Source of the DNA: Virgibacillus alimentarius
Lineage (GTDB): Bacteria; Bacillota; Bacilli; Bacillales; Amphibacillaceae
Length of the DNA stretch: 64,000 nucleotides
Assembly: GCF_000709085.1 (NCBI RefSeq)
Contig: NZ_JFBD01000045.1
Location: 1 to 64,000, forward strand
Reading direction: 5' to 3'
Every line of letters begins with the position of its first letter. Position 1 is the stretch's first letter. A model generated the notes under the pieces. It saw nothing but the letters and a program-made list of their open reading frames with translations. It was not told the DNA's origin and ran no database searches. This document shows, one piece after another, positions 25,295-35,537 of the stretch. The translations under genes were made by a program, and so were the position numbers.

Positions 25295-27028
25295 TTAACC
25301 CTTATCGATTGGGTTATCTATTTTTCCGCTTAAAGCTGAAAATGCAGTAAGTACGATCCACACGGCAAAGACAAAGATGATCGCTCCTAGGACGAATAAT
25401 AATGTGTTGGAATCATCCCCAATCCAGGACCATTCGAAAACGACCTGCTGGAACATAGCATACAGTGTCATGAACATAACGAAGATCATCGGAATTAAAA
25501 CAACTGCATAATTTCTCCCTAACCGCTTCAGCCAGATGGCAATAAGCAGTAAGCTGATTCCAGCTAGCAATTGATTTGCCGTACCGAATAACGGCCACAA
25601 TAAGTAGCCACCGGATCCAAACCCTTTTGGCCCTTCTGGCAATAAAACCAGTGCAGCACTAGAAATAACAGCGATCGATGTCGCAACATGTGGCTTGGAT
25701 AAAGAAGGAACATGGTATTCGATACCCAGTTCACCAATAATATAGCGCATTAATCTGACGGAGGTATCTAAACTTGTCGCTGCAAAGCTAACGACAATGA
25801 TTGAAACAATTGTAGTTGCGATATCGGTAGGAATTGCTAGACCAGAAAATAATTGTGCGGCACCTTCAACAAAGATACCTAACCCCATTTGATTCGCATC
25901 TGTAAAACTGCTATAGGTAGCTAAAAATTCCTCCGAACTGCTGAAAAATGTAATAACAGCAATAATTGCAATTAATGCTAAAACACCTTCACCTACTGCT
26001 CCAAAATATCCAACAAATCGTGCTTCCGTTTCATTATTAAGTTGTTTGGAAGATGTCCCTGATGAAACAAGTCCATGGAATCCCGAAATTGCTCCACAAG
26101 CGATGGTGATGAATAGCAGCGGAAACCAGGAAATATCCGCATCCGGATTTGTAGCCGGAGCAGTAACAGAAGGATTTAAGAAAACCATTCCCAAGTATAA
26201 AAGTGCAAGTCCAAGCACAAGTTGATGGGAATTAATAAAATCCCGTGGTTGCAACAGTTTCCAAACCGGTAATGTGGAGGCGATATAAACATAGATCATT
26301 AAAATAATAATCCAGATGAAAAATGCAGATGATACTGCTCCGAGTCCAAATATTCCAGTAGCTCCTTCACCACCCATATACTGTACTAAATCAATTTGCA
26401 AGAAACTTACTTTACTTGCAATCATCGCCGTCACATACATCACAGCGAGTGCCAGAATAGATGGGAGCAACATTTTTTTGTTTCGTTTATAAACGGCATT
26501 ACCGATCCAAATAGCTAGTGGAATTTGAATAAATACAGGCAAAACACTTGCCGGGTAAGAAATAAATAGATTTGTAACTACCCAAGCGAATACCGCGTTT
26601 ACCATTAATACGAGAATGAGAATGATAAATAGAAATAAAATTTTTGCCCTTTGACCAACTAGTTTATTCGCTAGTGTTCCAACAGATTGTCCTTTATGGC
26701 GAACAGATAGTACTAATGTACCAAAATCATGCACACCAGCAGCAAAAACAGTTCCTAAAAGAACCCACAGGAGCGCCGGTACCCATCCCCAATATACAGC
26801 AATAGCCGGACCAACGATCGGTGCGGCTCCTGCTACAGAACTAAAGTGATGTCCCCATAGCACAAATTTGTTGGTTGGTACAAAATCGACCCCATCTTTA
26901 TATCGGTGTGCCGGTGTGACATAATTTGGATCGATTTGAAAGATTTTCTCTGCAATAAATTTTGAATAATAGCGATACCCTAAAATGAAAATAAGTATTC
27001 CTATAACAGCCAGTAAAATACCACTCAA
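25295..27028 (-). CDS. cstA: Carbon starvation protein CstA-type transporter
   Basis: 577 aa, about 16 membrane segments. Family signatures include YYSKFIAEKIFQIDP, FVPTNKFVLWGHHFSSVAGAAPIVGPAIA, AGVHDF and SGFHGLVSSGTSSKQL. CstA/BtsT proteins take up pyruvate or peptides. Start TTG 27028 is 6 bases after AGGAGG. It ends at a strong terminator and is followed by the Cys-Cys protein, which in enterobacterial relatives is needed for transport. Confidence 0.93.
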   Translation of the reverse strand: MSGILLAVIGILIFILGYRYYSKFIAEKIFQIDPNYVTPAHRYKDGVDFVPTNKFVLWGHHFSSVAGAAPIVGPAIAVYWGWVPALLWVLLGTVFAAGVHDFGTLVLSVRHKGQSVGTLANKLVGQRAKILFLFIILILVLMVNAVFAWVVTNLFISYPASVLPVFIQIPLAIWIGNAVYKRNKKMLLPSILALAVMYVTAMIASKVSFLQIDLVQYMGGEGATGIFGLGAVSSAFFIWIIILMIYVYIASTLPVWKLLQPRDFINSHQLVLGLALLYLGMVFLNPSVTAPATNPDADISWFPLLFITIACGAISGFHGLVSSGTSSKQLNNETEARFVGYFGAVGEGVLALIAIIAVITFFSSSEEFLATYSSFTDANQMGLGIFVEGAAQLFSGLAIPTDIATTIVSIIVVSFAATSLDTSVRLMRYIIGELGIEYHVPSLSKPHVATSIAVISSAALVLLPEGPKGFGSGGYLLWPLFGTANQLLAGISLLLIAIWLKRLGRNYAVVLIPMIFVMFMTLYAMFQQVVFEWSWIGDDSNTLLFVLGAIIFVFAVWIVLTAFSALSGKIDNPIDKG

Positions 27029-27152
27029 TTTTTTACCTCCTTTGTTTTTTTACTATTCAGATAATCATAGGAATAGGTCGTCTAATAAACCTTATGTAAA
27101 CAGACGAACTTCTAGTACAAATAAATGGAATAGTTTGTTTATTATTAATATT

Positions 27153-27188
27153 AAAACAAAAGGGCTGTCCTTTTGCAAGAAACAGCCC
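27153..27188 (-). terminator. Terminator of formate dehydrogenase operon
   Basis: GGGCTGT/ACAGCCC stem (27162-27168, 27182-27188) followed on the minus strand by TTTTGTTTT, 9 bases after the DUF1641 stop. Confidence 0.88.
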
Positions 27189-27196
27189 CTCGTTCA

Positions 27197-27664
27197 TCAC
27201 TCTTTTCCCATTCCACGTAAAAATGTCAAGAGCATTGTGACGCTTCGGTTTATTTCCGGATCCTTTAACGCTTTAAATAAATCCATATACGATGTGGATT
27301 TATCTGTTTCCATTGTATTTACATCTTGTAAACCTTGTGTTACCTTTTTGCTGAAGTCATTTAATTCCTCTACTGGCAATTCACCGGTCATTAGGAAAAG
27401 ATCACTCAGATTTTCTAAAATAGTAGCATACTCCGGCTTATTTGCTTGTTTTACGACATTTGCAATCGCTTCATCTTTTTGTTTTGTCAGCGCATTTAAT
27501 ATTTCTAATACCCCACTCTCATGGAGTGTTGCTAAAAATTCGATACTTTTTAATATGGCCTCTTTATTTTCACTTATACGATCGATCACTTCAGAAATAT
27601 TATTATCTTTGACTTCTTGCTCAGATAATTCCATTTTTTTAATTTTCGTAATTGGATTAGCCAT
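27197..27664 (-). CDS. DUF1641 protein (YrhD-like) of formate dehydrogenase operon
   Basis: 155 aa, mostly helical, with the DUF1641 pattern [25 protein letters not shown] and the Arg/Gly C-terminus [12 protein letters not shown]. In Bacillus subtilis yrhD follows the formate dehydrogenase gene yrhE in the same way. It overlaps the upstream gene by 8 bases. Role: probably assembly or membrane association of the dehydrogenase, unproven. Confidence 0.85.
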   Translation of the reverse strand: MANPITKIKKMELSEQEVKDNNISEVIDRISENKEAILKSIEFLATLHESGVLEILNALTKQKDEAIANVVKQANKPEYATILENLSDLFLMTGELPVEELNDFSKKVTQGLQDVNTMETDKSTSYMDLFKALKDPEINRSVTMLLTFLRGMGKE

Positions 27665-30601
27665 TTTGTTTCACCTTACCTTTTGGGAAAGCATAATCAG
27701 CACGATTCCATTTTTGCTCCACTTGCACACCGATTTGTGGCTGGCGGTTGCCGCGCCTGAAATTATGATCTGGGAGCGGGCTTTTCCCTTTTTTCTTTAA
27801 AACTTCCATACGAACAGCAATTTCTTTATATGCAGGTGTGTTCGTATCTTTATCAACACGATTATCGGATAAAAAGTTCACTGCAGATTCGCCGCTAGAG
27901 TTAAGTGGTAAATACAGTTCATTATTTCTTACCCGATCTGTCACATGCACAACACAAGTAGCTTCACCAGTATGTGAAATTAATTTCACTTCGGCTCCTT
28001 CTTCTATCCCGCGCTCTTTAGCTAATTCCGGAGATACTTCCACATAACACATCGGCATTTCTCTGGCGATTGCTGGTGATTTGTAAGTCATATTTCCTTC
28101 ATGGAAATGCTCAAGCACTCTTCCGTTATTTACATGGAGGTCATATGTTTCGTTTGTCTCATAATCATAATTAAACTCAAGCGGGAAGAGTCTTGCCTTT
28201 TTGTCTTCAAATGGAAACCCATCTAAAAATAGCACAGGAGAGTCCGTTCCATCTTTTTCTACAGGCCATTGCAGACTGTTATAGCCTTCTAAAAGCTCAT
28301 AGCTTACACCTGCAAAAAGAGGTGTGAGCGATGCAGCTTCATCCATGATTTCGGATGGATGCTGATATCCCCAATCATACCCCATTTCCTTTGCCAATTC
28401 TGTCAAAATAACCCAATCTGGCTTGGAATCACCAACAGGTTCAAGTGCTTGATATAATCGTTGAATTCGTCTTTCTGTGTTTGTAAACGTACCGTCCTTC
28501 TCTAGGCTTGGTGAGGCAGGTAAAATAACATCCGCAAATTCTGCTGTACGGGATAAAAATAAGTCCTGCACAACGAAAAAGTCTAATTTTTCAAATGCGT
28601 TTGTAACATAATTGATGTTTGCATCCACGATACCGGTTTCTTCTCCTTTGATATACAGAGAACTGAGACTGCTTCATGGCTCGCAGCAATCATTTCATGG
28701 TTATCTTTTCCTGGTTCCGCCTGAATTTTCGTGTTCCATGCCTTTTCATATCGTTTTCTGACCACATCATTTGCAACTTTTTCATATCCCGGAAAGAAAT
28801 CTGGCATACTCCCAAAATCACTGCAGCCTTGCACATTATTATGGCCTCTTAATGGATATGCTCCTACACCTTTACGCATATAGTTCCCTGTAATAAGCAG
28901 CAAATTCGATATAGCAGTACTTGTATCACTTCCGAGTTGATGCTGTGTGACACCCATTGCCCAACAGATTGCCAGTTTATCCACACTCGCTATTTCCCGG
29001 GCAATTTCCTTTAAATCTTGCTGGGATATACCCGTTAATTTTTCTGCATATGCTAATGTAAATTTACCTAAGCTTTCCTTATATTCGTCAAAGTTATTGA
29101 CCCACTTGTCAATAAACGTACGATCTTCCCATCCTTGGTCAATAATATACTTTGTAACTGCTGATAACCATACTAAATCTGTACCACTGTTAGGTGAGAA
29201 AAACTTGTCGGCACGTTGCCCCATTTCATGCTTACGTAAGTCAAATACATATAACTTTTGTCCGAACAACTTTTGCGAGCGTTTAATGCGTGAAGCGATA
29301 ACCGGATGGGATTCTGCTGTATTGGTTCCAATACCAATAACCATGTCCGCTTCCGCTATATCATCAATCGAACCGGAGTCACCCCCATGACCTACCGTGC
29401 GAAATAGTCCTTTTGTTGCTGGTGACTGACAATAACGCGAGCAATTATCCACATTATTCGTTCCAATTACCTGGCGGGCGAATTTTTGCATTAAATAAGA
29501 TTCTTCATTTGTTGCTTTTGATGATGAAATAAATCCTAAAGCGTTTGATCCTTTTTCTTCTTTAATATCCTTAAAACGTTTTGCAACATAGCTTAGAGCT
29601 ACGTCCCACTCTACTTCTTCAAAGTGGTCCCCTTTACGAATTAATGGTTTTGTAAGCCTCTCTTTGGAGTTAACATAATCCCAGCCAAACTTTCCTTTAA
29701 TACAAGTAGATATCCCATTTGCAGGTGATTCGTGCTGTGGCTCAACACGTAGTACTTTCCGGTCCTTTGTCCAAACATGAAATGAACAACCAACACCACA
29801 ATATGTACAGACCGTCTTTGTTTTTTCAATTCGTTCTTCACGCATTGCAGCTTCCGTATCTGAAATGGCGAACAACGGCCCGTACCCTGTTTCAACATGC
29901 TTGGTAACATCAATCATAGATCTTAATAAGCCTGGTTCTGTATCGGTCATAAAGCCCGCTTCGCCAAGCATATCTTTTTCCATTAATGCATTACATGGAC
30001 ACACCGTCACACATTGCCCGCAGCTGACACAAGAAGATTGATCAATCGGTACATCATTATCCCAAATGACACGTGGCTGGTCCCGCTTCCAGTCAATTAA
30101 TAACGTTTCATTAACCTGAACATCCTGACATACTTCTACACACCGCCCACAAAGGATACACTGGTCTGGATCATATCTATAAAACGATCCGGAATTATCC
30201 ACTTCATAAGGTTTTTCTTTAAACGGTCTTGATTGGTGTTCAAGTCCGAATTCCGCCACCGTATTATGAATTTCGCATGAGCCATTATTATAATCACAAA
30301 CCGTACAATACAACTCATGGTTTTCCAAAATTCGATCCAATGCCTCTTTTTGCGCGCGATGAGCTATCTCAATTGTCGTATTTACTTCCATCGCAGCTTC
30401 AACCGTTGTACCACATGCTCGTTTTATTTCCCCGTTCACTTCCACCATACACGTATCACATGTCTGGATAGGACCAAGGGATTCGTTATAACAAATTTGC
30501 GGAACAAATTCATCGGTTGTATTAATTAACTCTAGTAAATTCTGACCAGGATCGGCTAAGAATTCCGTTCCATTTATAGTTACGATGATATGATCTTGCA
30601 C
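27657..30601 (-). pseudogene. Formate dehydrogenase alpha subunit (YrhE/FdhF-like), frameshifted
   Basis: Molybdopterin oxidoreductase of about 980 aa oxidising formate to CO2. N-terminus: 2Fe-2S domain ([21 protein letters not shown]), ferredoxin clusters [14 protein letters not shown] and [16 protein letters not shown], then CTYCGVGC for the 4Fe-4S of the catalytic domain; the active residue is Cys ([12 protein letters not shown]), not selenocysteine. The reading frame breaks near 28656-28663: the first part ends out of frame at 28583, and the rest continues in another frame from [12 protein letters not shown] two-base CT duplication (or one-base loss) explains it. Start GTG 30601, 7 bases after AAGGAGG. 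Both halves are otherwise normal. Confidence 0.9.
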
Positions 30602-30711
30602 TATCCTTCCTCCTTAAGTGATTTTTTTCCACGTAAAACGCTTGCAAAAGATCTATATGCGCTTATCCCCTATTTTAACTCAATTCAAACAATTCTCAAT
30701 AGATTTAACCA

Positions 30712-30757
30712 AAATAAAAAGGTCTCACGAGAGAACCTCCCCCTCCTTGAGACCTTA
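30712..30757 (-). terminator. Terminator after permease gene
   Basis: AAGGTCTCA (30719-30727) pairs with TGAGACCTT (30748-30756), then TTTTTATTTTGG on the minus strand. The 5' arm overlaps the TAA stop of the permease at 30755. Confidence 0.85.
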
Positions 30758-32173
30758 AAACAGGTAAACTGCTACAACGGTTGTTACAAATAATCCGGTG
30801 AGTACTGGTATAAAATTTTTGCGCACAAGGTCCATCACGGAAATACCGCAAAAGCCTGCAATAGCTATGAGAGATGACCAGGCAACAATGGTGCCTCCAC
30901 CAGTCCAAATAGAACCTAGCTGGCCGATCGCTGCGAGTGTTTCCGTATCTATTGCCCCATTTTCTAAAGAAGCTGCGAGTGCACCAGTTAGCGGTAAACC
31001 GGAAAATCCTGATCCATCCAGCCCAGTAATAATTCCTATGATTAGAATGCTAAGCGCTGCCAGCAATGCACTTTGAGGCAAATATCCTTGAATTGCTTGA
31101 ACCAGATCAAATAAGAATGCTGGTGGCTCCTCCATTGTCAAAATTTGACCTGAGAAATCCGCACTTCCTAAAAAGAAAAACCCAGCTATCGGAATAACCG
31201 GACCCATTGCTTTAAATGCAAAGACAAATCCGTCTGTTATATGGTTTGTTATATAATCAAGGGCATGCTGCTTTCCAAATGCCACGGTGGATAATAATAA
31301 GAGTATTACAGCAACACCGCCGATAAATGCTGCACCATCGCCTCCTTCAAGGCCACCCGATCTTCCACCTTCAAATTTTGTATAAATCATGTATACAACA
31401 ACAAGGAATAATGATAATGGTACCAAAATAGAAAATACTTTACTCCAAGCCGTTAAATGTTTCGTATAAGCTTTTTTATCATTTGTACTTGTCGTGTCTA
31501 AAGCAACAAGATCGGATTCATTTAAAGGGTCATGTTTAGAGCGGATTGTTTTACGGTAAAATAAATAAGCTAAAGCGATCGCTGTCGCCCCGGCAATTAA
31601 AGACAATATCAATGCTTTATCGGCTACTAAACTCGTATCAATCCCAGCGGATTTAGCCGATAAACTAGGCGCTACTTGAACAATAAAATCGGAAGAAAGC
31701 GCCATTCCCTGGCCTGCTATTGCAACAGCCATTGCTGCCAGCATAATTGGCAAACCTGACCTGACAGCTGCGGGTACTAATAAAGCACAAATAAGCGGAA
31801 CAGCAGGTGTTGGCCAAAAAAATAAAGAAATAACGTACGTCACAATAACCAGGACGAAATAGGAGATGTGACCATTAATCATCACTTTTTGGATCGGTCT
31901 TATCATGCGTCGATCTGCACCAAGATCCCGCAAAGAATGAAGTAATGCTAACATAAATGTAATGATCAAAAATATATTAAAAAGCTCTGTAGCTGCAACT
32001 AAATTGGCGTTAAAAATGGCTGTAAAACCTTCGATTACACTGCCTTTATATACCCAGGCAATCACAAATGTTCCTAGCAGCGATGGAAGTACAACGCCTT
32101 TCCTGAAAATCATGGTAAAGATAATCAAAAGTGTAAATAAACCATATAACAAATGGGACGTTGTTAATACCAC
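30755..32173 (-). CDS. Integral membrane transporter, ion-transporter superfamily-like
   Basis: 472 aa, about 12 membrane segments in two halves. It shows a WPTPAVPLICALLVPAA segment and a mirrored GLDGSGFSGLPLTGAL segment, the two-hairpin pattern of the ion-transporter superfamily (DcuC/GntP/CitMHS-like). I cannot name a substrate. Start GTG 32173 after GGAAGAAGG. Single gene ending at a terminator overlapping its stop. It lies upstream of the formate dehydrogenase; whether it moves an organic acid related to that pathway is open. Confidence 0.75.
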   Translation of the reverse strand: MVLTTSHLLYGLFTLLIIFTMIFRKGVVLPSLLGTFVIAWVYKGSVIEGFTAIFNANLVAATELFNIFLIITFMLALLHSLRDLGADRRMIRPIQKVMINGHISYFVLVIVTYVISLFFWPTPAVPLICALLVPAAVRSGLPIMLAAMAVAIAGQGMALSSDFIVQVAPSLSAKSAGIDTSLVADKALILSLIAGATAIALAYLFYRKTIRSKHDPLNESDLVALDTTSTNDKKAYTKHLTAWSKVFSILVPLSLFLVVVYMIYTKFEGGRSGGLEGGDGAAFIGGVAVILLLLSTVAFGKQHALDYITNHITDGFVFAFKAMGPVIPIAGFFFLGSADFSGQILTMEEPPAFLFDLVQAIQGYLPQSALLAALSILIIGIITGLDGSGFSGLPLTGALAASLENGAIDTETLAAIGQLGSIWTGGGTIVAWSSLIAIAGFCGISVMDLVRKNFIPVLTGLFVTTVVAVYLF

Positions 32174-32290
32174 ATTACCTTCTTCCTTTCATTCTTGACT
32201 TGTGTGATTAGCCTATGCGCAATCAAAGAAAGAGGTGATGGAAATAGGGTAATAAATAATAACGAACATACAACGTGAAAACAACGATTA

Positions 32291-32428
32291 TTAGTTCAAG
32301 CTCTTTTCTTGTTCTTCTGCGCAATAGTTACATAAAAGTGCACCATCTTTTTGATCCCCATCAAAAAATCCGTTTTCACAGTACACATTTTTTCCGCAAT
32401 GCTGGCATGTTCCGATCAATTCTCGCAT
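32291..32428 (-). CDS. 45-aa zinc-ribbon-like protein
   Basis: Starts at ATG 32428, 6 bases after CGGAGTG, not at the longer frame upstream. Two cysteine pairs, CQHC and CNYC, about 25 residues apart, form a likely zinc ribbon (an additional Cys sits in NVYCENGF). Function unknown. Confidence 0.65.
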   Translation of the reverse strand: MRELIGTCQHCGKNVYCENGFFDGDQKDGALLCNYCAEEQEKSLN

Positions 32429-32936
32429 GTTATACACTCCGTTTTTACAATTTTCTTTATTATAGAAGGAATAGTTTTTAAGAAAAAGAGATATGCTTTT
32501 ATTTTCATTAGTGATTAATAAAAGGCATAAATGGGAATGGATCAACATAGCTATTTATTTGGAGGGTTTTTCTGATGACAAAAACGAAATGATCGTTGAC
32601 TGGCATAGTTCGATTGAATTTGTTGTGAAACATATGAAGCAAAGGGCACATTTAATTCGTATGATGCGGATATAATGTTTATGGTAAATGTCATAAGTAT
32701 TGATACCAGGCAGAAGGATCGGGATGAACATGGAATACTACTTTGGAGACGGGTGGCATTCTTATTGACAAGGAGGTAAGTATGAATATTGAAATCAAAA
32801 TGCATAAACAAGAACCAAGTAAATAAAAAGTGTATATCAGGGCAATACTAGCGTCTAGTATTGTCTTATTTTCGTTGAACTCTTTTGCGTTCTGTTGGAG
32901 GGTAAAAAAAATCAATATTAAAGGAGGAAAAATAGA
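32429..32936 (+). other. 508-base stretch with chained short ORFs and a hairpin, upstream of aconitase
   Basis: No gene of normal size. Short plus-strand frames follow one another: one ends at 32675 (after EGFSDDKNEMIVDW), a 32-codon frame from ATG 32680 ends in the TAA inside AAGGAGGTAA, and that SD serves a 14-codon frame MNIEIKMHKQEPSK (32782-32826). Then CAATACTA (32843-32850) pairs with TAGTATTG (32856-32863), followed by TCTTATTTT, a possible weak terminator before aconitase. Either leftovers of a decayed gene or a leader peptide-hairpin arrangement; I cannot tell. Confidence 0.4.
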
Positions 32937-34892
32937 ATGGCTTTGAATGTTGCAAAGAAGTTAATAAAGGATCATCTTGTATCAGGAAAGATGGAAAAAG
33001 GGGAAGAAATAGGTCTAAAGGTTGATCAGACTTTAACACAAGATGCAACTGGAACAATGGTAATGTTAGAGCTTGAAGCGATGGGACTAGACTACGCGAA
33101 AACAGAGGCCTCTGCACAATATGTCGACCACAACCTTATTCAGGTGGATAGCAAAAACCCGGATGACCACTTATTTCTAGAAAGTGCGGCAAAGAAATTT
33201 GGGCTTTATTATAGCAGACCGGGAAACGGCGTTAGTCATCCTGTACATATGCAGCGACTGGCTAAGCCCGGTAAGACATTGCTTGGTTCAGACAGTCATA
33301 CATGTGCAAACGGATGTATGGGGATGCTTGCAATGGGTGCTGGTGGAATTGACGTTGCGATGGCTATTACAGGCGAACCCATTTATATTAAAATGCCGGA
33401 AATTTTTGGGGTAAAACTAACTGGCGAACTGCCGGATTGGGTAAGTGCGAAAGACGTTATTTTTGAATTGCTCAGGAGATACGATGTAAAAGGCGGTGTC
33501 GGTAAAATTATTGAATATTACGGTCCTGGTCTTGATAACTTATCAGCAATGGACCGCCATGTCATCGCTAATATGGGCGCTGAACTGGGCGCAACTGCCA
33601 CTGTTTTTCCTTCTGATCAAGAAGTGAAACGCTTCTTGAAGCAGCAAAATCGTGTTGATGATTGGATTGAATTAGTAGCGGATAAAGATGCTACCTATGA
33701 CAAAAATGATGAAATTAATTTATCTGAATTAGAACCGCTTATTGCAAAACCATCAAGTCCTGGAAATGTAGTGCCTGTTAGAGAAATAGCTGGTACACCT
33801 ATTTACCAATCCTATATTGGATCATCTGCAAATCCAGGATACCGCGATTTTGCTATCGCTGCAGAAACCGTAAAAGATAAAACGATCGCATCAGGCATGT
33901 CTTTTGATATTAATCCGACTTCCAGACAAATGCTCACTAGCTTGGTCGAAAACTTTCATATAGCGAGCCTTCTTCAATCCGGAGCAAGATTGCATCAAGC
34001 TGGTTGTAATGGCTGTATTGGGATGGGGCAGGCACCTGCTTCAGGAAGAAATAGTCTGCGAACCACTCCAAGGAATTTCCCGGGACGCTCAGGTACGAAG
34101 GAAGATAGTGTTTATCTATCCAGTCCCGAAACTGCAGCCGCATCTGCATTAACTGGAAAAATTACAGATCCGCGGGATTTAAATATGCCATATCCAAAAG
34201 TGAAAGAACCAACAAAAGTAAATGCGAAAGATGACCTTCTGGATCAACCGCTGTCTCACGAAGAAGCAAAAAAGGTTGATCTAGTAAAAGGTCCTAATAT
34301 CGTTTCCATACCAGCAATGGATAAGCTGCCGGATGAGTTGGAAATTCCGGTTTTATTAAAGGTAGGAGATAATATCTCAACGGACGAAATCCTAGCAGGT
34401 GGAGCAAGGGTTCTCCCATACCGGAGTAATTTGCCGGAAATTAGTAAATTCACCTATGAAGCTGTCGATCCAACCTATGTAAAACGCGCCATGGACACGA
34501 AAGAAAAAGGTGGTCACGCAATTGTTGGTGGGTACAATTACGGACAAGGATCAAGCAGGGAACACGCAGCGTTAGCACCACGATATTTAGGTCTACGAGC
34601 GGTACTTGTCAAAGATTATGCCCGAATCCATTGGCAAAATCTTGTTAACTTTGGTATATTGCCACTTACATTTGTAAATGAAAAAGATTATGATGAGCTA
34701 GATGCAGGTGAAGTCATCAAGTTAACCAATCTAAAAGATACATTTATGAAAGAAAATAAATTAACTGCCACACTAGCTAACCAAAATAAAGAAATTGAAC
34801 TAGCGTATAGTTTATCCGATAGACAAAAAGAAATTATTCTGCAAGGCGGGTTAATCAACTGGATTGCGGAAAAGAATAAAGCATCCAAATAA
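32937..34892 (+). CDS. Aconitate hydratase (Aquifex-type, 651 aa)
   Basis: Isomerises citrate to isocitrate. Shorter than AcnA (about 900 aa) and built like LeuC plus LeuD fused. N-terminal half: GSDSHTCANGCMGMLAMGAGG and AGCNGCIGMGQAPASG carry the three cysteines binding the 4Fe-4S cluster. C-terminal swivel: VGDNISTDEILAGGARVLPYR and YGQGSSREHAALAPRYLG hold the substrate-binding Ser/Arg residues. AAAGGAGG precedes the ATG by 10 bases. It might also be a homoaconitase-like hydratase; no lysine genes are near. Confidence 0.88.
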   Translation: MALNVAKKLIKDHLVSGKMEKGEEIGLKVDQTLTQDATGTMVMLELEAMGLDYAKTEASAQYVDHNLIQVDSKNPDDHLFLESAAKKFGLYYSRPGNGVSHPVHMQRLAKPGKTLLGSDSHTCANGCMGMLAMGAGGIDVAMAITGEPIYIKMPEIFGVKLTGELPDWVSAKDVIFELLRRYDVKGGVGKIIEYYGPGLDNLSAMDRHVIANMGAELGATATVFPSDQEVKRFLKQQNRVDDWIELVADKDATYDKNDEINLSELEPLIAKPSSPGNVVPVREIAGTPIYQSYIGSSANPGYRDFAIAAETVKDKTIASGMSFDINPTSRQMLTSLVENFHIASLLQSGARLHQAGCNGCIGMGQAPASGRNSLRTTPRNFPGRSGTKEDSVYLSSPETAAASALTGKITDPRDLNMPYPKVKEPTKVNAKDDLLDQPLSHEEAKKVDLVKGPNIVSIPAMDKLPDELEIPVLLKVGDNISTDEILAGGARVLPYRSNLPEISKFTYEAVDPTYVKRAMDTKEKGGHAIVGGYNYGQGSSREHAALAPRYLGLRAVLVKDYARIHWQNLVNFGILPLTFVNEKDYDELDAGEVIKLTNLKDTFMKENKLTATLANQNKEIELAYSLSDRQKEIILQGGLINWIAEKNKASK

Positions 34893-34900
34893 AATAAAAA

Positions 34901-35098
34901 GGAATGGGACAAAACCCTAGCACATGTAAAAAAGTCAGTTAGTTCATCTTTCGATGGACTAACTGACTTCTTTTATGAATGAGATAATTCTCGGTAACTT
35001 CGTTAGCTTCATAGAGGGCCAACCTTTTTACATGTATCGATTTGCATTTTATCGATTCAGAAATTGCCTTTCATTAGTTAATAATAGTAAACAAAAAG
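34901..35098. repeat. Dispersed repeat copy 2 (short form)
   Basis: Begins GGAATGGGACAAAACCCTAG, with ATGTAAAAAAGTCAG, a 16-bp hairpin (AGTCAGTTAGT.../...ACTAACTGACT), GAGATAATTCT, and ends AATAGTAAACAAAAAG. The same ends occur in copy 4 (60352-60692), which has an extra roughly 150-base GC-rich core missing here. Starts 8 bases after the aconitase stop; the hairpin likely terminates that gene. The remaining 35099-35174 contains CAATAACTATCGGAGGT, also found (CAATAACAATTATCGGAGGT) after copy 4. Confidence 0.8.
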
Positions 35099-35174
35099 GA
35101 CACCATCTGATAAAATTAAAATCCCATACAATAACTATCGGAGGTTGTACAATAGAAATAAAGGAGGAGATGTC

Positions 35175-35534
35175 GTGATTGTTTATTATGATGGAAATTG
35201 CATGATGTGTACAAATACGTCGAAGTTATTAAATAAAATGGACATACGAAATAAGCTGACATTTACTTCGTTTCGTAAGATAGAGGACTATCCAAAAGCA
35301 ATGAAAGAAAGTCTTCATGTTTATTACAAACACAAAATCTTTCAAGGATATGATGCATTTATCCAAATTGCAAAGATGTTGCCTATTATGTGGATTTTTT
35401 TGCCTCTCATGTATATTTTTAAGTGGCTTGGCCTCGGTGAATTTATTTATAAAAAAGTCGCTGCGAGCAGAAAGATCATCCCTGTAAATCAATGTGAAAC
35501 AAACTGCAGCCTCTCAGACCGAACAAAACAATAA
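35175..35534 (+). CDS. DCC-family thiol-disulfide oxidoreductase-like protein
   Basis: 119 aa, DUF393/DCC family, thioredoxin-like. The motif YYDGNCMMC at the N-terminus gives the redox cysteine pair; a Trp/Leu-rich segment near residues 80-95 may touch the membrane. GTG 35175 lies 5 bases after AAAGGAGGAG. Convergent with the VanW-like gene, 3 bases apart. Partner unknown. Confidence 0.85.
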   Translation: MIVYYDGNCMMCTNTSKLLNKMDIRNKLTFTSFRKIEDYPKAMKESLHVYYKHKIFQGYDAFIQIAKMLPIMWIFLPLMYIFKWLGLGEFIYKKVAASRKIIPVNQCETNCSLSDRTKQ

Positions 35535-35537
35535 GCA

